Virus record (IMG/VR): IMGVR_UViG_3300040759_000032
Span: 62,001 to 126,000 of that record
DNA length: 64,000 bases
Direction: 5' to 3' (one strand)
From: a virus
Both the position numbers and the translations under genes were made by a program. Shown piece after piece: positions 1 to 6,343 of the stretch. The first letter of the stretch is position 1. Each line of letters starts with the position of its first letter. The notes below the pieces were generated by a model. That model was not told the origin of the DNA. It was given only the letters and a program-made list of their open reading frames with translations, and made no database searches.

Positions 1-347
1 AACTCGGCCGTCGCCGTCGAGGCCGCGAGCGACGCCATTTTCTGCACCCCGCCGCCGAACCACGGCTCGGTGCCGGCCGACCCGAAATCCGCCAGCAGCA
101 CCGAGATCTCGTCGGACTGGGCGTAGGCGAGCACCGCCCCCGTCATCTCCCGGCACAGGGCGGCGGTCGTGGCGTCCATCGCGCGCATGAACGCGTCGTC
201 GAACGGCTTCTCGGCGTGCCGCAGGTAGCTGTGGAAGGCCCGGCCGTCAACGCGGCAGATCGTGTAGGTGCGGCGCGGCAGGAGCATCCGGGTCGTCGCC
301 TCGTAGCGCTTCATCCGGTCGCCGAGGGCAGTCGAGTCGCTTGACAT
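1..347 (-). CDS. thg1: Thg1-like tRNA(His) guanylyltransferase, partial
   Basis: The gene runs leftward off the window, so only the first 115 residues are visible. They match the palm core of the Thg1 family: an RVDGRAFHSYLR segment (residues 33-44) with the metal-binding Asp, the PFDDAF motif, a YAQSDEIS motif carrying the catalytic acidic residues, and a W-GGGVQKMASLAAS stretch. Thg1 enzymes add nucleotides in the 3'-to-5' direction to tRNA ends; bacterial and phage members are often tRNA-repair enzymes. ATG at 347 was chosen because the family signature follows closely. A tRNA-like element lies at 45.2 kb, but a link between them is only a guess. Confidence 0.85.
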   Translation of the reverse strand, partial: MSSDSTALGDRMKRYEATTRMLLPRRTYTICRVDGRAFHSYLRHAEKPFDDAFMRAMDATTAALCREMTGAVLAYAQSDEISVLLADFGSAGTEPWFGGGVQKMASLAASTATAE

Positions 348-537
348 GAGCGCAATCATCCCAGGCGGGTTGTGCAATATCGTGCAGCGGCGATTTTGAT
401 CGTGCGCCGCCCCGGCCCCGCCGCGGACGCGGGGCAGTCTGACGGTGCCGCTTTCGAACCGGGTTATGCGTGACCTGCTGAGCCGGGGTGCTTGATCTGC
501 TGACATGGGCGAGCGACGGGCACGGCGATTGCGCAAG

Positions 538-564
538 GGGGCGGCCACGTGGGGTGGCCGCCCC
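538..564. terminator. Hairpin, terminator-like
   Basis: An 11-bp perfect stem (538-548 with 554-564) of GGGGCGGCCAC type with a 5-base loop. There is no long T-run, as is common for actinomycete terminators. It lies between the leftward gene at 735 and the Thg1 gene. Confidence 0.45.
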
Positions 565-696
565 TTCGTCATCGGGACGCCCCGCGCAGATTCGCTCAAG
601 CCTCGTTAAGCTCGCCCATCCCCTTGACGCCCCGCCGAATCCCCGGCGAGCATGACATCGCCTGCAACGCGGTCGAGGGAACGCGCAGGTTGTTCG

Positions 697-727
697 GGGG
701 GCGGCCAGCGGGGAACTGGCCGCCCCC
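697..727 (-). terminator. Hairpin terminator after the 735-932 gene
   Basis: A 12-bp perfect stem (697-708 with 716-727) and a 7-base loop sit 7 bases beyond the TAA stop of the leftward gene at 735. The position suggests it ends the leftward operon. Confidence 0.55.
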
Positions 728-734
728 GCTCGTC

Positions 735-932
735 TTACCGTCCCGGCGCGAGCAGCTCGGCGAGCGTGTCGAGGCGGACGGCCAGGCCCTCCGCCTCGGC
801 CTCGGCGAGGTCTCCCGCCATCGCCCGTCGCAGGCCCTCTCTGACCTCCGCAGGCCCCCCAACCTCAACCGCGGCGATCCCCATCCTCGCCAGGGACGCG
901 ACGAGGCGCGATGACAAGGCGACAGTATTCAC
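735..932 (-). CDS. Hypothetical small protein
   Basis: A 65-residue protein from a GTG at 932. The sequence is Ala/Leu/Glu-rich and looks alpha-helical, with a VAVRLDTLAELLAPG-like C-terminus. The longer open frame reaching to 1166 has an Arg-rich shadow-like start, so the internal GTG was preferred. A weak purine stretch (CGGAGA) precedes it. A hairpin terminator follows the stop. Function not recognised. Confidence 0.45.
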   Translation of the reverse strand: MNTVALSSRLVASLARMGIAAVEVGGPAEVREGLRRAMAGDLAEAEAEGLAVRLDTLAELLAPGR

Positions 933-1180
933 GAGGGGGGAAATCTCCGGCAGGGGGAAGGCGCGATCGCGCGACTCCAGCCTATCGGGCCGGACGACGG
1001 CGCTAGGCTGGTCTCCGAAGGCGCCGTCGACGCACCTAGAGTCTGAGCCGTGACTTGCGCGTCGTGCACCATAGCGGCGGCGGCGGCGCCTCCAGGCTAA
1101 GGCTCTCCGGGCCTGAACAGGGCGGCAGGCCCCCGGACGAGGACTGAGCCGCCCTGAGTCTTTCACGGCCGCAGGCGAGC

Positions 1181-1354
1181 CTAAATCGACGAGCTGAACG
1201 CGGAGACCCCGGTGTCCGCGCCGGTGTCGCCGACGCCCGCCCGCCGCATGATCCTCGCGTACTCCGAGTCGCTGATGTCGACCTCGGCGTCGAGCGGCGC
1301 GTCGAGCAGGTCGGGCACGGCGGACTCGATCGCTTCCAGCGGCAGGATGCTCAT
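1181..1354 (-). CDS. FxSxx-COOH-type small peptide (putative RiPP precursor)
   Basis: A 57-residue protein starting ATG at 1354 and ending exactly in Ala-Phe-Ser-Ser-Ser-Ile before TAG. The terminal Phe-x-Ser-x-x is the signature of the actinobacterial FxSxx-COOH family, whose members are paired with radical SAM/SPASM maturases and thought to be peptide precursors. The rest also fits that family loosely: a PLEAI-VPDLLDAPLD N-terminal half, a SEYARIMRRAG segment like the family's xLxxALRR part, and a short linker before the tail. No radical SAM gene is visible in the window, so it would be an orphan. A five-residue motif can arise by chance, so the family call is tentative. Confidence 0.5.
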   Translation of the reverse strand: MSILPLEAIESAVPDLLDAPLDAEVDISDSEYARIMRRAGVGDTGADTGVSAFSSSI

Positions 1355-1428
1355 GGTGCCAGCCTAGGCCGTCGCCGGGCTGATCCTCCGGGCCGGCGCG
1401 CCATCCCCGACGCTGCGCCCGCGCGGGC

Positions 1429-1662
1429 TCAGCCCTCGAACCTCCGGGCCGTCACCTCGAACCCCTCGACGCCCCGGACCGCCGCGAACGCCATGGCGAA
1501 CGCCTGCCCTGCGGAGTCCTCGGCCACGACGATGTCCATCACGCACCTCCGCCTGCCCCCGTCCGGGACCATGACGGTCACCTCGACCGGCCTCGCCCCG
1601 GGAGGGGGAAGCTCGGCGAACAAGGGCTCCATCGGGAGGGCCCGGGACTGCGCGAGGTCCAT
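1429..1662 (-). CDS. Hypothetical protein, 77 aa
   Basis: Starts ATG at 1662 and gives a well-formed mixed alpha/beta sequence: a VEVTVMVPDGGRRRCVMDIVVA beta-rich core and an AFAMAFAAVRG helix. It is in the leftward array of small phage-type genes. Family not recognised. Confidence 0.6.
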   Translation of the reverse strand: MDLAQSRALPMEPLFAELPPPGARPVEVTVMVPDGGRRRCVMDIVVAEDSAGQAFAMAFAAVRGVEGFEVTARRFEG

Positions 1663-1702
1663 GACCGCAGCCTACGGCGAGGCTCCGACATTCCGGGCGA
1701 GG

Positions 1703-1885
1703 CTACTCGCCCTCGGGGCCGGCGATCTCCGCGAAGTGCGGCCGCTCGCCGAGGTCCGCGGCGCGCTCCTGCCACTTCGCCGAGTCGAGGGCGAGGACGG
1801 GGCGGATCGGGGCGTCCGCCACGGCGGCCGCGTGCGCGTCCCACGGGTCCAGCCCGGTCCTGGCGATGACGTCCGCGAGGCGCAC
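1703..1885 (-). CDS. Hypothetical protein, 60 aa
   Basis: Starts GTG at 1885. The sequence has an N-terminal helix (VRLADVIARTGLDPWDAHAAA) and an acidic C-terminus. Codon use and spacing agree with the neighbouring leftward genes. Function not recognised. Confidence 0.55.
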   Translation of the reverse strand: MRLADVIARTGLDPWDAHAAAVADAPIRPVLALDSAKWQERAADLGERPHFAEIAGPEGE

Positions 1886-1902
1886 GGCCGCCCGGCAGGG
1901 AG

Positions 1903-2157
1903 TCAGCCGACCGCGCCCCAGACCCGCCCGTCCCCGACGTTCTCCGGGTCGGCGAACAGCGCGTCATCACTCCCGTCCGGGCGGATGACCAGCCACCCCG
2001 GGTAAGCCCGCCCCTCCCGGCCCTCCCGCGACGTGTACAGGGCGGCGTCCCCGTCCATCCGGACGAACTGGGATCCCGCCAGGGCGATGAACGGACCCGG
2101 GTTCCCCGGGTCCAGCGGCTCCGCGTCGGCGGACAGCGGGTTAGTGGCGAGGCGCAT
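1903..2157 (-). CDS. Hypothetical protein, 84 aa
   Basis: ATG at 2157 is preceded by a good ribosome site (GAGAGGAA, 7-9 bases upstream), so the longer open frame to 2283 was rejected. The protein is soluble, with FIALAGSQFVRMDGDAALY and AYPGWLVIRPDGSDDALF beta-type segments. Family not recognised. Confidence 0.65.
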   Translation of the reverse strand: MRLATNPLSADAEPLDPGNPGPFIALAGSQFVRMDGDAALYTSREGREGRAYPGWLVIRPDGSDDALFADPENVGDGRVWGAVG

Positions 2158-2198
2158 GATCGGTTCCTCTCGTCGCGGTTCTGCTGGCAGGCAAAAGG

Positions 2199-2858
2199 CT
2201 ACCGGGCCGCCCGCAGCTTCCCCGCCATGTTCCCGGCCCCGCATGCGAAGCCGTGCATGAACACTCCCGCCAAGCGCGCGCACTCCGCCTCGCCGATCCG
2301 GGTCAGCAGCCCCTCCCGCGTCAGGTAGTCCGCGAACGCAGCGGAGGCGATCTCCCCGTCCGCAGGCTCAAGGACCGGGGCCGGCTCCGTCGCGGGCTTC
2401 GCGTAGCCGTCGAGCAGCTCCGTCACTTTCGCCCGCACGACGGCGGGGAAGCCCGGATCGCCCCCGCCGCAGTCGATGAGCGCGAGCGCCCCGACGTCCT
2501 CGCCCTCCCGGATCAGCCCGAGCAGCAGGTGCTCCGTCGCGATGAAGTTGTCCCCCCGCGCCATCGCCTCCCGGAACCCGGACCGCAGCGCCTTCTTCAG
2601 CCGGGGCGCGAAGACCCGGTGCGCCGACGGGGAGGCGTCCCCGCCTGGATGACGGTCCCGGACCGCCTCCCGGACGCGCTCCGGGGTGACGGCGAGCGCC
2701 GCGAGCGCCTGGGACGCGACGCCGCCGCCCTCCCCCGCGAGGCCGACCAGGAGGTGGCCCGTGTCGACCTCGGGGTGCCTCATGTCCCGCGCCGCCTGGT
2801 CCGCGAGGACGACCACTCGCCTGGCCCTGTCGGTGTATCGCTCGAACATGGTCGTCAT
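2199..2858 (-). CDS. Clp R/N-domain protein (ClpC N-domain-like, no ATPase)
   Basis: A 219-residue protein with two Clp N-motif repeats: FERYTDRARRVVVLADQAARD followed by HPEVDTGHLLVGLAGE near residues 4-45, and FAPRLKKALRSGFREA followed by FIATEHLLLGLIREG near 90-130. ClpC/ClpA use this domain to receive substrates and adaptors. No AAA+ module follows, so it may be an adaptor or decoy for host ClpC. Its ATG overlaps the TGA of the upstream gene (ATGA), indicating translational coupling. The C-terminal 70 residues are unassigned. Confidence 0.8.
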   Translation of the reverse strand: MTTMFERYTDRARRVVVLADQAARDMRHPEVDTGHLLVGLAGEGGGVASQALAALAVTPERVREAVRDRHPGGDASPSAHRVFAPRLKKALRSGFREAMARGDNFIATEHLLLGLIREGEDVGALALIDCGGGDPGFPAVVRAKVTELLDGYAKPATEPAPVLEPADGEIASAAFADYLTREGLLTRIGEAECARLAGVFMHGFACGAGNMAGKLRAAR

Positions 2859-3070
2859 GCTACGGGCGCGGGCGCGAACCCGTACCGCTCCGCCAGCTCG
2901 GGAAGCTCGTCCGCCTTCAGCCCGTGGACCGCGATGTAGATCCTCGGCACGAGCCAGCCGCGGCCCTCGACGACGACGGCTACCTCCGGCGGGAGTCCTG
3001 CGGTGACGCCCTCGTAAGCAGCCCGGACGGTCGCCGACAGCTCGTGGACCTCCCCGCAGGGGCACTTCAT
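2855..3070 (-). CDS. Hypothetical protein with N-terminal CxC, 71 aa
   Basis: Starts ATG at 3070, overlapping the TGA of the upstream gene and overlapping the Clp-domain gene downstream by 4 bases. It begins MKCPCGEVHEL, a possible half zinc site, followed by a VAVVVEGRGWLVPRIYIAV beta-rich part. Translational coupling suggests a joint role with the Clp-domain protein. Family not recognised. Confidence 0.65.
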   Translation of the reverse strand: MKCPCGEVHELSATVRAAYEGVTAGLPPEVAVVVEGRGWLVPRIYIAVHGLKADELPELAERYGFAPAPVA

Positions 3071-3654
3071 CGCAGGCCCGCTGTGATGTCATGCCGCACG
3101 CATCCCCGCCATGAACCGGGGAGATCGCCGCACGTGCACGCCGCGAGCGGCGTCGGGGCCTGAGTCGGCGGAACCCATCCCGCCGGCAGGTCCGCGTCGC
3201 ACCCCGGGCAGATCCACCCGACCGTCTCGGTGCTCCCCGAGGGGATGACGCGCTCCGCGTCCGCGTGGGCGCACCCGCCGAGGGCCGAGGCCAGGCGGGT
3301 CATGCCGACCGCCACGTCGGCCATGCTCACGCCGGCGACCGGGGGCCGCACCGTGACCGTCCCGTGCATCCGCAGCGCCGAGTAGTGCTTGAGGCAGCAG
3401 CCCCGGGCCACCGCCGGATCGTGGCAGAACTCCACCACGCACCCCCGCGCGCGGCCCCGCGGCCGCAGGCTCCGGATCCCCAGCGACAGCCGGACGACCA
3501 GCAGCAGGTCGAAGACGAGCAGGAGCACCGGGAGGATGACCGCGCCGGGTACCGCCACCAGGGCCAGCCAGATCGCGACAGCGCACCCGGAGGCCACGGC
3601 GACCGCGATCCACCTCAACGTGCGAAGCATGCCGATGTCCCGCCGGGCGCTCAC
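3067..3654 (-). CDS. Membrane protein with Cys-rich cytoplasmic or surface part
   Basis: About 195 residues from a GTG at 3654 (GGAGG immediately upstream; the frame extends to 3729). Two hydrophobic segments lie near the N-terminus (WIAVAVASGCAVAIWLALVAV and AVILPVLLLVFDLLLVV). They are followed by several Cys pairs (CVVEFC, CCLKH, CPGCDADL, CTCGDL) suggesting zinc binding. It is the first gene of a three-gene translationally coupled set with 2855 and 2199. Start uncertain. Confidence 0.6.
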   Translation of the reverse strand: MSARRDIGMLRTLRWIAVAVASGCAVAIWLALVAVPGAVILPVLLLVFDLLLVVRLSLGIRSLRPRGRARGCVVEFCHDPAVARGCCLKHYSALRMHGTVTVRPPVAGVSMADVAVGMTRLASALGGCAHADAERVIPSGSTETVGWICPGCDADLPAGWVPPTQAPTPLAACTCGDLPGSWRGCVRHDITAGLR

Positions 3655-3817
3655 CGCCTCCGCCTCTTCCCGCCGAGGGTCTCCGACATCCCCAGCCATC
3701 CCCGCCTGCCTACCCTGACGCCTCCCCATGCCCGTGCCCGGCCCTTGCCGACAGGGGCGCTCGCGCCGAGGCGGAACGGGCCGACGCGGACGCTCGCGCC
3801 TATCCTCGCGCGTGATC

Positions 3818-4102
3818 TCATGATCGCGGCCTCCGGTCCCAGTCCTCGACGCGAGCAGGAGTCGTGCGGAGGATCTCGGCCGCCTCGGCGGTTGAGACCT
3901 GCCGTGCGGCCTCGCCCGCGCTGACGCCGATCAGGGCCACGATGACCGGGCTCCCCGCCGGCAGGATCTCGGTGCACACCCGGGCGGACTTGCCGGTCTT
4001 CTCCCGCAGCGTCCACCAGGCCTCGCCCGGGTCGCCAGCCCAGACGAGGGCCGTCGCCCCGTCGGGCTCCCCGGCGATCTCGGTGAGCATCCAGAGCTTC
4101 AT
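3818..4102 (-). CDS. Hypothetical protein, 94 aa
   Basis: ATG at 4102 overlaps the TGA of the upstream ribbon-helix-helix-like gene. The N-terminal half resembles a small alpha/beta domain (KLWMLTEIAG, ALVWAGDPGEAWWTL). The C-terminal third (STAEAAEILRTTPARVEDW) looks like a short HTH-type helix pair. Third gene of the operon led from the promoter at 4650-4694. Confidence 0.6.
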   Translation of the reverse strand: MKLWMLTEIAGEPDGATALVWAGDPGEAWWTLREKTGKSARVCTEILPAGSPVIVALIGVSAGEAARQVSTAEAAEILRTTPARVEDWDRRPRS

Positions 4103-4278
4103 TTCTGGCCCTCCGTTGTCGTTGCCTGCTGCTCGACGTGCTTGCGGTACCGAGCGAGCGCCTCGTCGAGGATGACCTTGAGCGCCACGCCTCGCCGCGC
4201 GGCCTCAGCCCTTGCCCATGCCCCGAGCTCCGCTGGCGGGTGCCAGCAGAGCGTCGGGTTCTTGTGCTGGTTAGGCAT
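4099..4278 (-). CDS. Small ribbon-helix-helix-like DNA-binding protein
   Basis: A 59-residue protein encoded between two well-defined neighbours, with start and stop codons overlapping both (TGATG and ATGA). Its sequence (NPTLCWHPPAELGAWARAEAARRGVALKVILDEALARY) has the short strand plus two-helix pattern of ribbon-helix-helix repressors or antitoxins. It may bind the paired palindromes in the operon promoter; that is an inference from position. Confidence 0.6.
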   Translation of the reverse strand: MPNQHKNPTLCWHPPAELGAWARAEAARRGVALKVILDEALARYRKHVEQQATTTEGQK

Positions 4279-4634
4279 CAGTGCGAGTGCTGCTCTCGGT
4301 GGTGGGCGATCAGCCGCTCAGGGTCCTCGCTGGCGAGGAAAGCGGTCTGGTGCGCCCGCGCGAGGTGCTCGGCGAGCATGTCGCCCGCGAGGTCCCGGTG
4401 GTCCGCCGGGATGTAGTCGGGGCTGGCCTCGGCGGCGAGCTGCTCCCCGACTGAGGCGTAGGCGACGTCTGCGCCGACGGCCCACCATCCGGCGTCGCCT
4501 GCGAGTCGGCGCGGCTGCGGCTCGCGCAGGTCCCGTGCCAGCTTGCGGAGGTCGTTGAGAACGTCGGCGTTCGAGAGCCGCTCGTCGGCGGCGACCGTGA
4601 GTTGGATGTTGACGACGTGCGTGCGCGGGATCAT
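4278..4634 (-). CDS. Hypothetical protein, 118 aa, first gene of a three-gene operon
   Basis: ATG at 4634 was chosen because GGGAG lies 5 bases upstream; an in-frame GTG two codons earlier would bury that site. The protein starts with a beta strand (RTHVVNIQLTVAA), then helices and an ADVAYASVGEQLAAEA segment, and ends His-rich. It directly follows a strong promoter with two operators. Function not recognised. Confidence 0.6.
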   Translation of the reverse strand: MIPRTHVVNIQLTVAADERLSNADVLNDLRKLARDLREPQPRRLAGDAGWWAVGADVAYASVGEQLAAEASPDYIPADHRDLAGDMLAEHLARAHQTAFLASEDPERLIAHHREQHSH

Positions 4635-4649
4635 TCGCACTCCCTTCGG

Positions 4650-4694
4650 AGGTGGATGCCACCTAAGCTAACGCGGGTGGATGCCACCTGTCAA
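4650..4694 (-). promoter_or_regulatory. Promoter with paired palindromic operators
   Basis: On the minus strand a consensus -35 TTGACA (4689-4694) is followed after 17-18 bases by TAGCTT/TTAGCT (about 4665-4671). Two copies of GGTGGATGCCACCT (4651-4664 and 4676-4689, 25 bases apart) fill the spacer and the start-site region. Each copy is a GGTGG/CCACC palindrome with a 3-base centre. The layout is typical for repression by a dimeric regulator. Confidence 0.7.
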
Positions 4695-4778
4695 GCCGAG
4701 CCGGGCGAGCAACTCACCCACTCAAGCCTCGCCCGCCGATCGCGGCGCCTCCCGGGTCGCTAGCGCCAGCCGCGCCGG

Positions 4779-5009
4779 TCAGTGAAGCCGGTCAACCCGC
4801 TCGACCGTGATCACATCCTCGTCTACCGCGTACAGGACCCGGTAGGGGCCGACCCGGAGCCGGTGGTAGCCGCCACGGTGGAATCCCTCAGCCGGGAGCG
4901 GGTCCTCGGCCAGCGCCTCGATAGCCGCGTCGACTGCGCGCATCCCGGGCTGGTCGCGCATGTACCGGCGGGCGGACGCGAGCGCGCCCGCCGTCCACTC
5001 GACCGTCAC
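4779..5009 (-). CDS. RelE/ParE-type toxin
   Basis: A 76-residue protein from GTG at 5009, overlapping the antitoxin stop (GTGA). It matches the RelE fold: an N-terminal helix pair, a central GGYHRLRVGPYRVLYAVDED stretch and a terminal beta strand (VITVERVDRLH). RelE toxins cleave mRNA in the ribosome; ParE relatives act on gyrase. The basic RLRVGPYRVLY strand and C-terminal Arg/His fit a RelE role. In the usual order it follows its antitoxin. Confidence 0.85.
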   Translation of the reverse strand: MTVEWTAGALASARRYMRDQPGMRAVDAAIEALAEDPLPAEGFHRGGYHRLRVGPYRVLYAVDEDVITVERVDRLH

Positions 5010-5245
5010 CGGTCGAGGAGCAGCTCGGCCATCGCCTCCGCGTGCGACATCGCGCCGGGACGCCCGGCGGCCACCCACGCCTCATGCTGGGCGACGACCG
5101 CGTCCATCTCCGCTTCCTCGACCTCCTCAGCCGAGGCGCGGTCCCTCAGCGCCCTCAGGAGCCGGTACTCGTCGATGGGGACGACCACGGCGGTCTCATC
5201 CCCGAGGCGGATCACGTCATGGCCGTCGAGGGGCTGCGCGCTCAT
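5006..5245 (-). CDS. Phd/YefM-type antitoxin
   Basis: A 79-residue partner of the RelE-type toxin. The segment VIRLGDETAVVVPIDEYRLLRALRDR matches the Phd/YefM DNA-binding domain. The C-terminal half is acidic and helical, as expected for a toxin-neutralising tail. ATG at 5245 is given; an in-frame GTG three codons upstream is possible. An inverted repeat of TGCCG/CGGCA type around the start could be the autoregulatory operator. Confidence 0.8.
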   Translation of the reverse strand: MSAQPLDGHDVIRLGDETAVVVPIDEYRLLRALRDRASAEEVEEAEMDAVVAQHEAWVAAGRPGAMSHAEAMAELLLDR

Positions 5246-5317
5246 GCCGTTCACCGTACGGCATTCCGGAGCGGGAACGGCGGCGCGACGCGGGTGATTT
5301 CCCGGGCGGCCGGGCGG

Positions 5318-5695
5318 TCACGGGGTGATCCTCTCGTAAGCCGACAGATCTTCAGATTCCGCCTTGAGCGCCATCTCGACGGGAAGCCGCTCGAAACCGA
5401 GCGCAGCCGAGCGTTCCCAGCGGTGGACGCCGTTGGTCAGGACGACAGTCCCGTCTTCCTGGGTGTACGCACAAAGCGCGTGCCCGTGGCTGACACCTCC
5501 CGCTTCGGCGATGAGGCGCGTGAGCGTTTCGCGGTCGAATCCGGCTTCGTGCCGACGTGTCTCCCAGATGCCGGGGTCTGCTGCGCGCTCGCGCACGGTT
5601 GGCCATGGCTGAGGATCACCGTGGCGCGCGGTCGGCCAGCCGCCAACCTCGGCGGTGTCGTACCACTTGTGGCAGTCGCATTCGTTCACGGCCAC
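5318..5695 (-). CDS. ParB-like nuclease-fold protein
   Basis: About 125 residues. The C-terminal half contains VVLTNGVHRWERSAALGFERLPVEM, which resembles the GxHRxxAAxxLG--xxVPV core of ParB/sulfiredoxin-like domains. The N-terminus has CDCHKWYD. Two starts are possible: GTG at 5695 with AAGGAG 7 bases upstream, or GTG at 5689, whose codon overlaps the stop of a 15-codon leader. No partner ParA is nearby, so a partition role is not implied. Confidence 0.6.
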   Translation of the reverse strand: MAVNECDCHKWYDTAEVGGWPTARHGDPQPWPTVRERAADPGIWETRRHEAGFDRETLTRLIAEAGGVSHGHALCAYTQEDGTVVLTNGVHRWERSAALGFERLPVEMALKAESEDLSAYERITP

Positions 5696-5733
5696 TTCGG
5701 CTCTCCTTGGGTCTGCGCGGAACGCTTCGCCAT
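5686..5733 (-). CDS. Possible 15-aa leader peptide
   Basis: ATG at 5733 with GAGAGGA 6 bases upstream opens a 15-codon frame (MAKRSAQTQGEPKWP). Its TGA overlaps a GTG of the ParB-like gene (GTGA), and its codons contain that gene's AAGGAG site. This looks like a translational-coupling leader, although so short a frame can occur by chance. Confidence 0.35.
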   Translation of the reverse strand: MAKRSAQTQGEPKWP

Positions 5734-5775
5734 GGCTCGTCCTCTCAATCGATCGGGTGGCCTGTTGCGCGTCTC

Positions 5776-5787
5776 GTTGCGCGCAAC
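5776..5787. promoter_or_regulatory. Perfect palindrome GTTGCGCGCAAC
   Basis: A 12-bp perfect palindrome between the divergent ParB-like gene and the lipoprotein-like gene, with a partial copy (TGTTGCGCG) about 12 bases to its left. It is a candidate operator controlling one or both divergent genes. Confidence 0.4.
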
Positions 5788-5890
5788 GCCCCGGCCACAA
5801 CCGGGCACCGAGAGCGTAACGCCCGTGCACCTCCCGTCCAGTTCGCACGTCACCTGACCGATACGGATGACTACGACAGAGGGGGACGGG

Positions 5891-6280
5891 ATGGGACAGG
5901 CGGGACATCGGCAGGGCCCGAAGACGAAGGGCGGCAGATCCCCGGCGGCATGCCTCGGCTGCCTCGTGTTGGTCATCGCCGCCGCGGGCCTGTCGACGTG
6001 GTTCGTCCTCGCAACCCAGAACGACGGGACCGCCCCGACCGGGCCCGTCCTCACGCCTTACGAGCGCGCCATGAACACGCTGACGGCCAACTGCACAGAG
6101 TCCCCCGACAGCCTTGAGGGCACGATCAGCGCGACCTACGCGACCCTGGCCAAGGCGGGCAAGAGCGTGACCGTCGACGGCGTCGCCCTCGGGCTGTCCT
6201 ACATGACGGCGGGGAATCCAGAGCCGATGGACTGCGCGGCGGAGTTCGCGGACTACCTGGCACAGCAAGGGGTGAAGTGA
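5891..6280 (+). CDS. Membrane-anchored exported small protein
   Basis: 129 residues from ATG at 5891, with GAGGGGGA 4 bases upstream. A charged N-terminus is followed by one hydrophobic segment (CLGCLVLVIAAAGLSTWFVLA, about residues 22-42). An extracytoplasmic part contains two Cys (ANCTES and MDCAAEF), suggesting a disulphide. The tail resembles small actinobacterial surface proteins of unknown role. Confidence 0.65.
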   Translation: MGQAGHRQGPKTKGGRSPAACLGCLVLVIAAAGLSTWFVLATQNDGTAPTGPVLTPYERAMNTLTANCTESPDSLEGTISATYATLAKAGKSVTVDGVALGLSYMTAGNPEPMDCAAEFADYLAQQGVK

Positions 6281-6343
6281 CCGCTGCCCGGAATGCCTGC
6301 TCGTTCTAGTCATTGAACGGGCTCTCGAAGCCGGGGCGCCCTT

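Larger units (their letters stand above)
348..734. other. Non-coding stretch with two hairpins
   Basis: No convincing gene is seen between the Thg1 start and the next leftward gene. The two open frames here on opposite strands have Arg/Pro/Ser-rich shadow translations. The region holds two G/C-rich inverted repeats listed separately and presumably the Thg1 promoter, although no clear -35/-10 pair could be picked. Confidence 0.5.
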
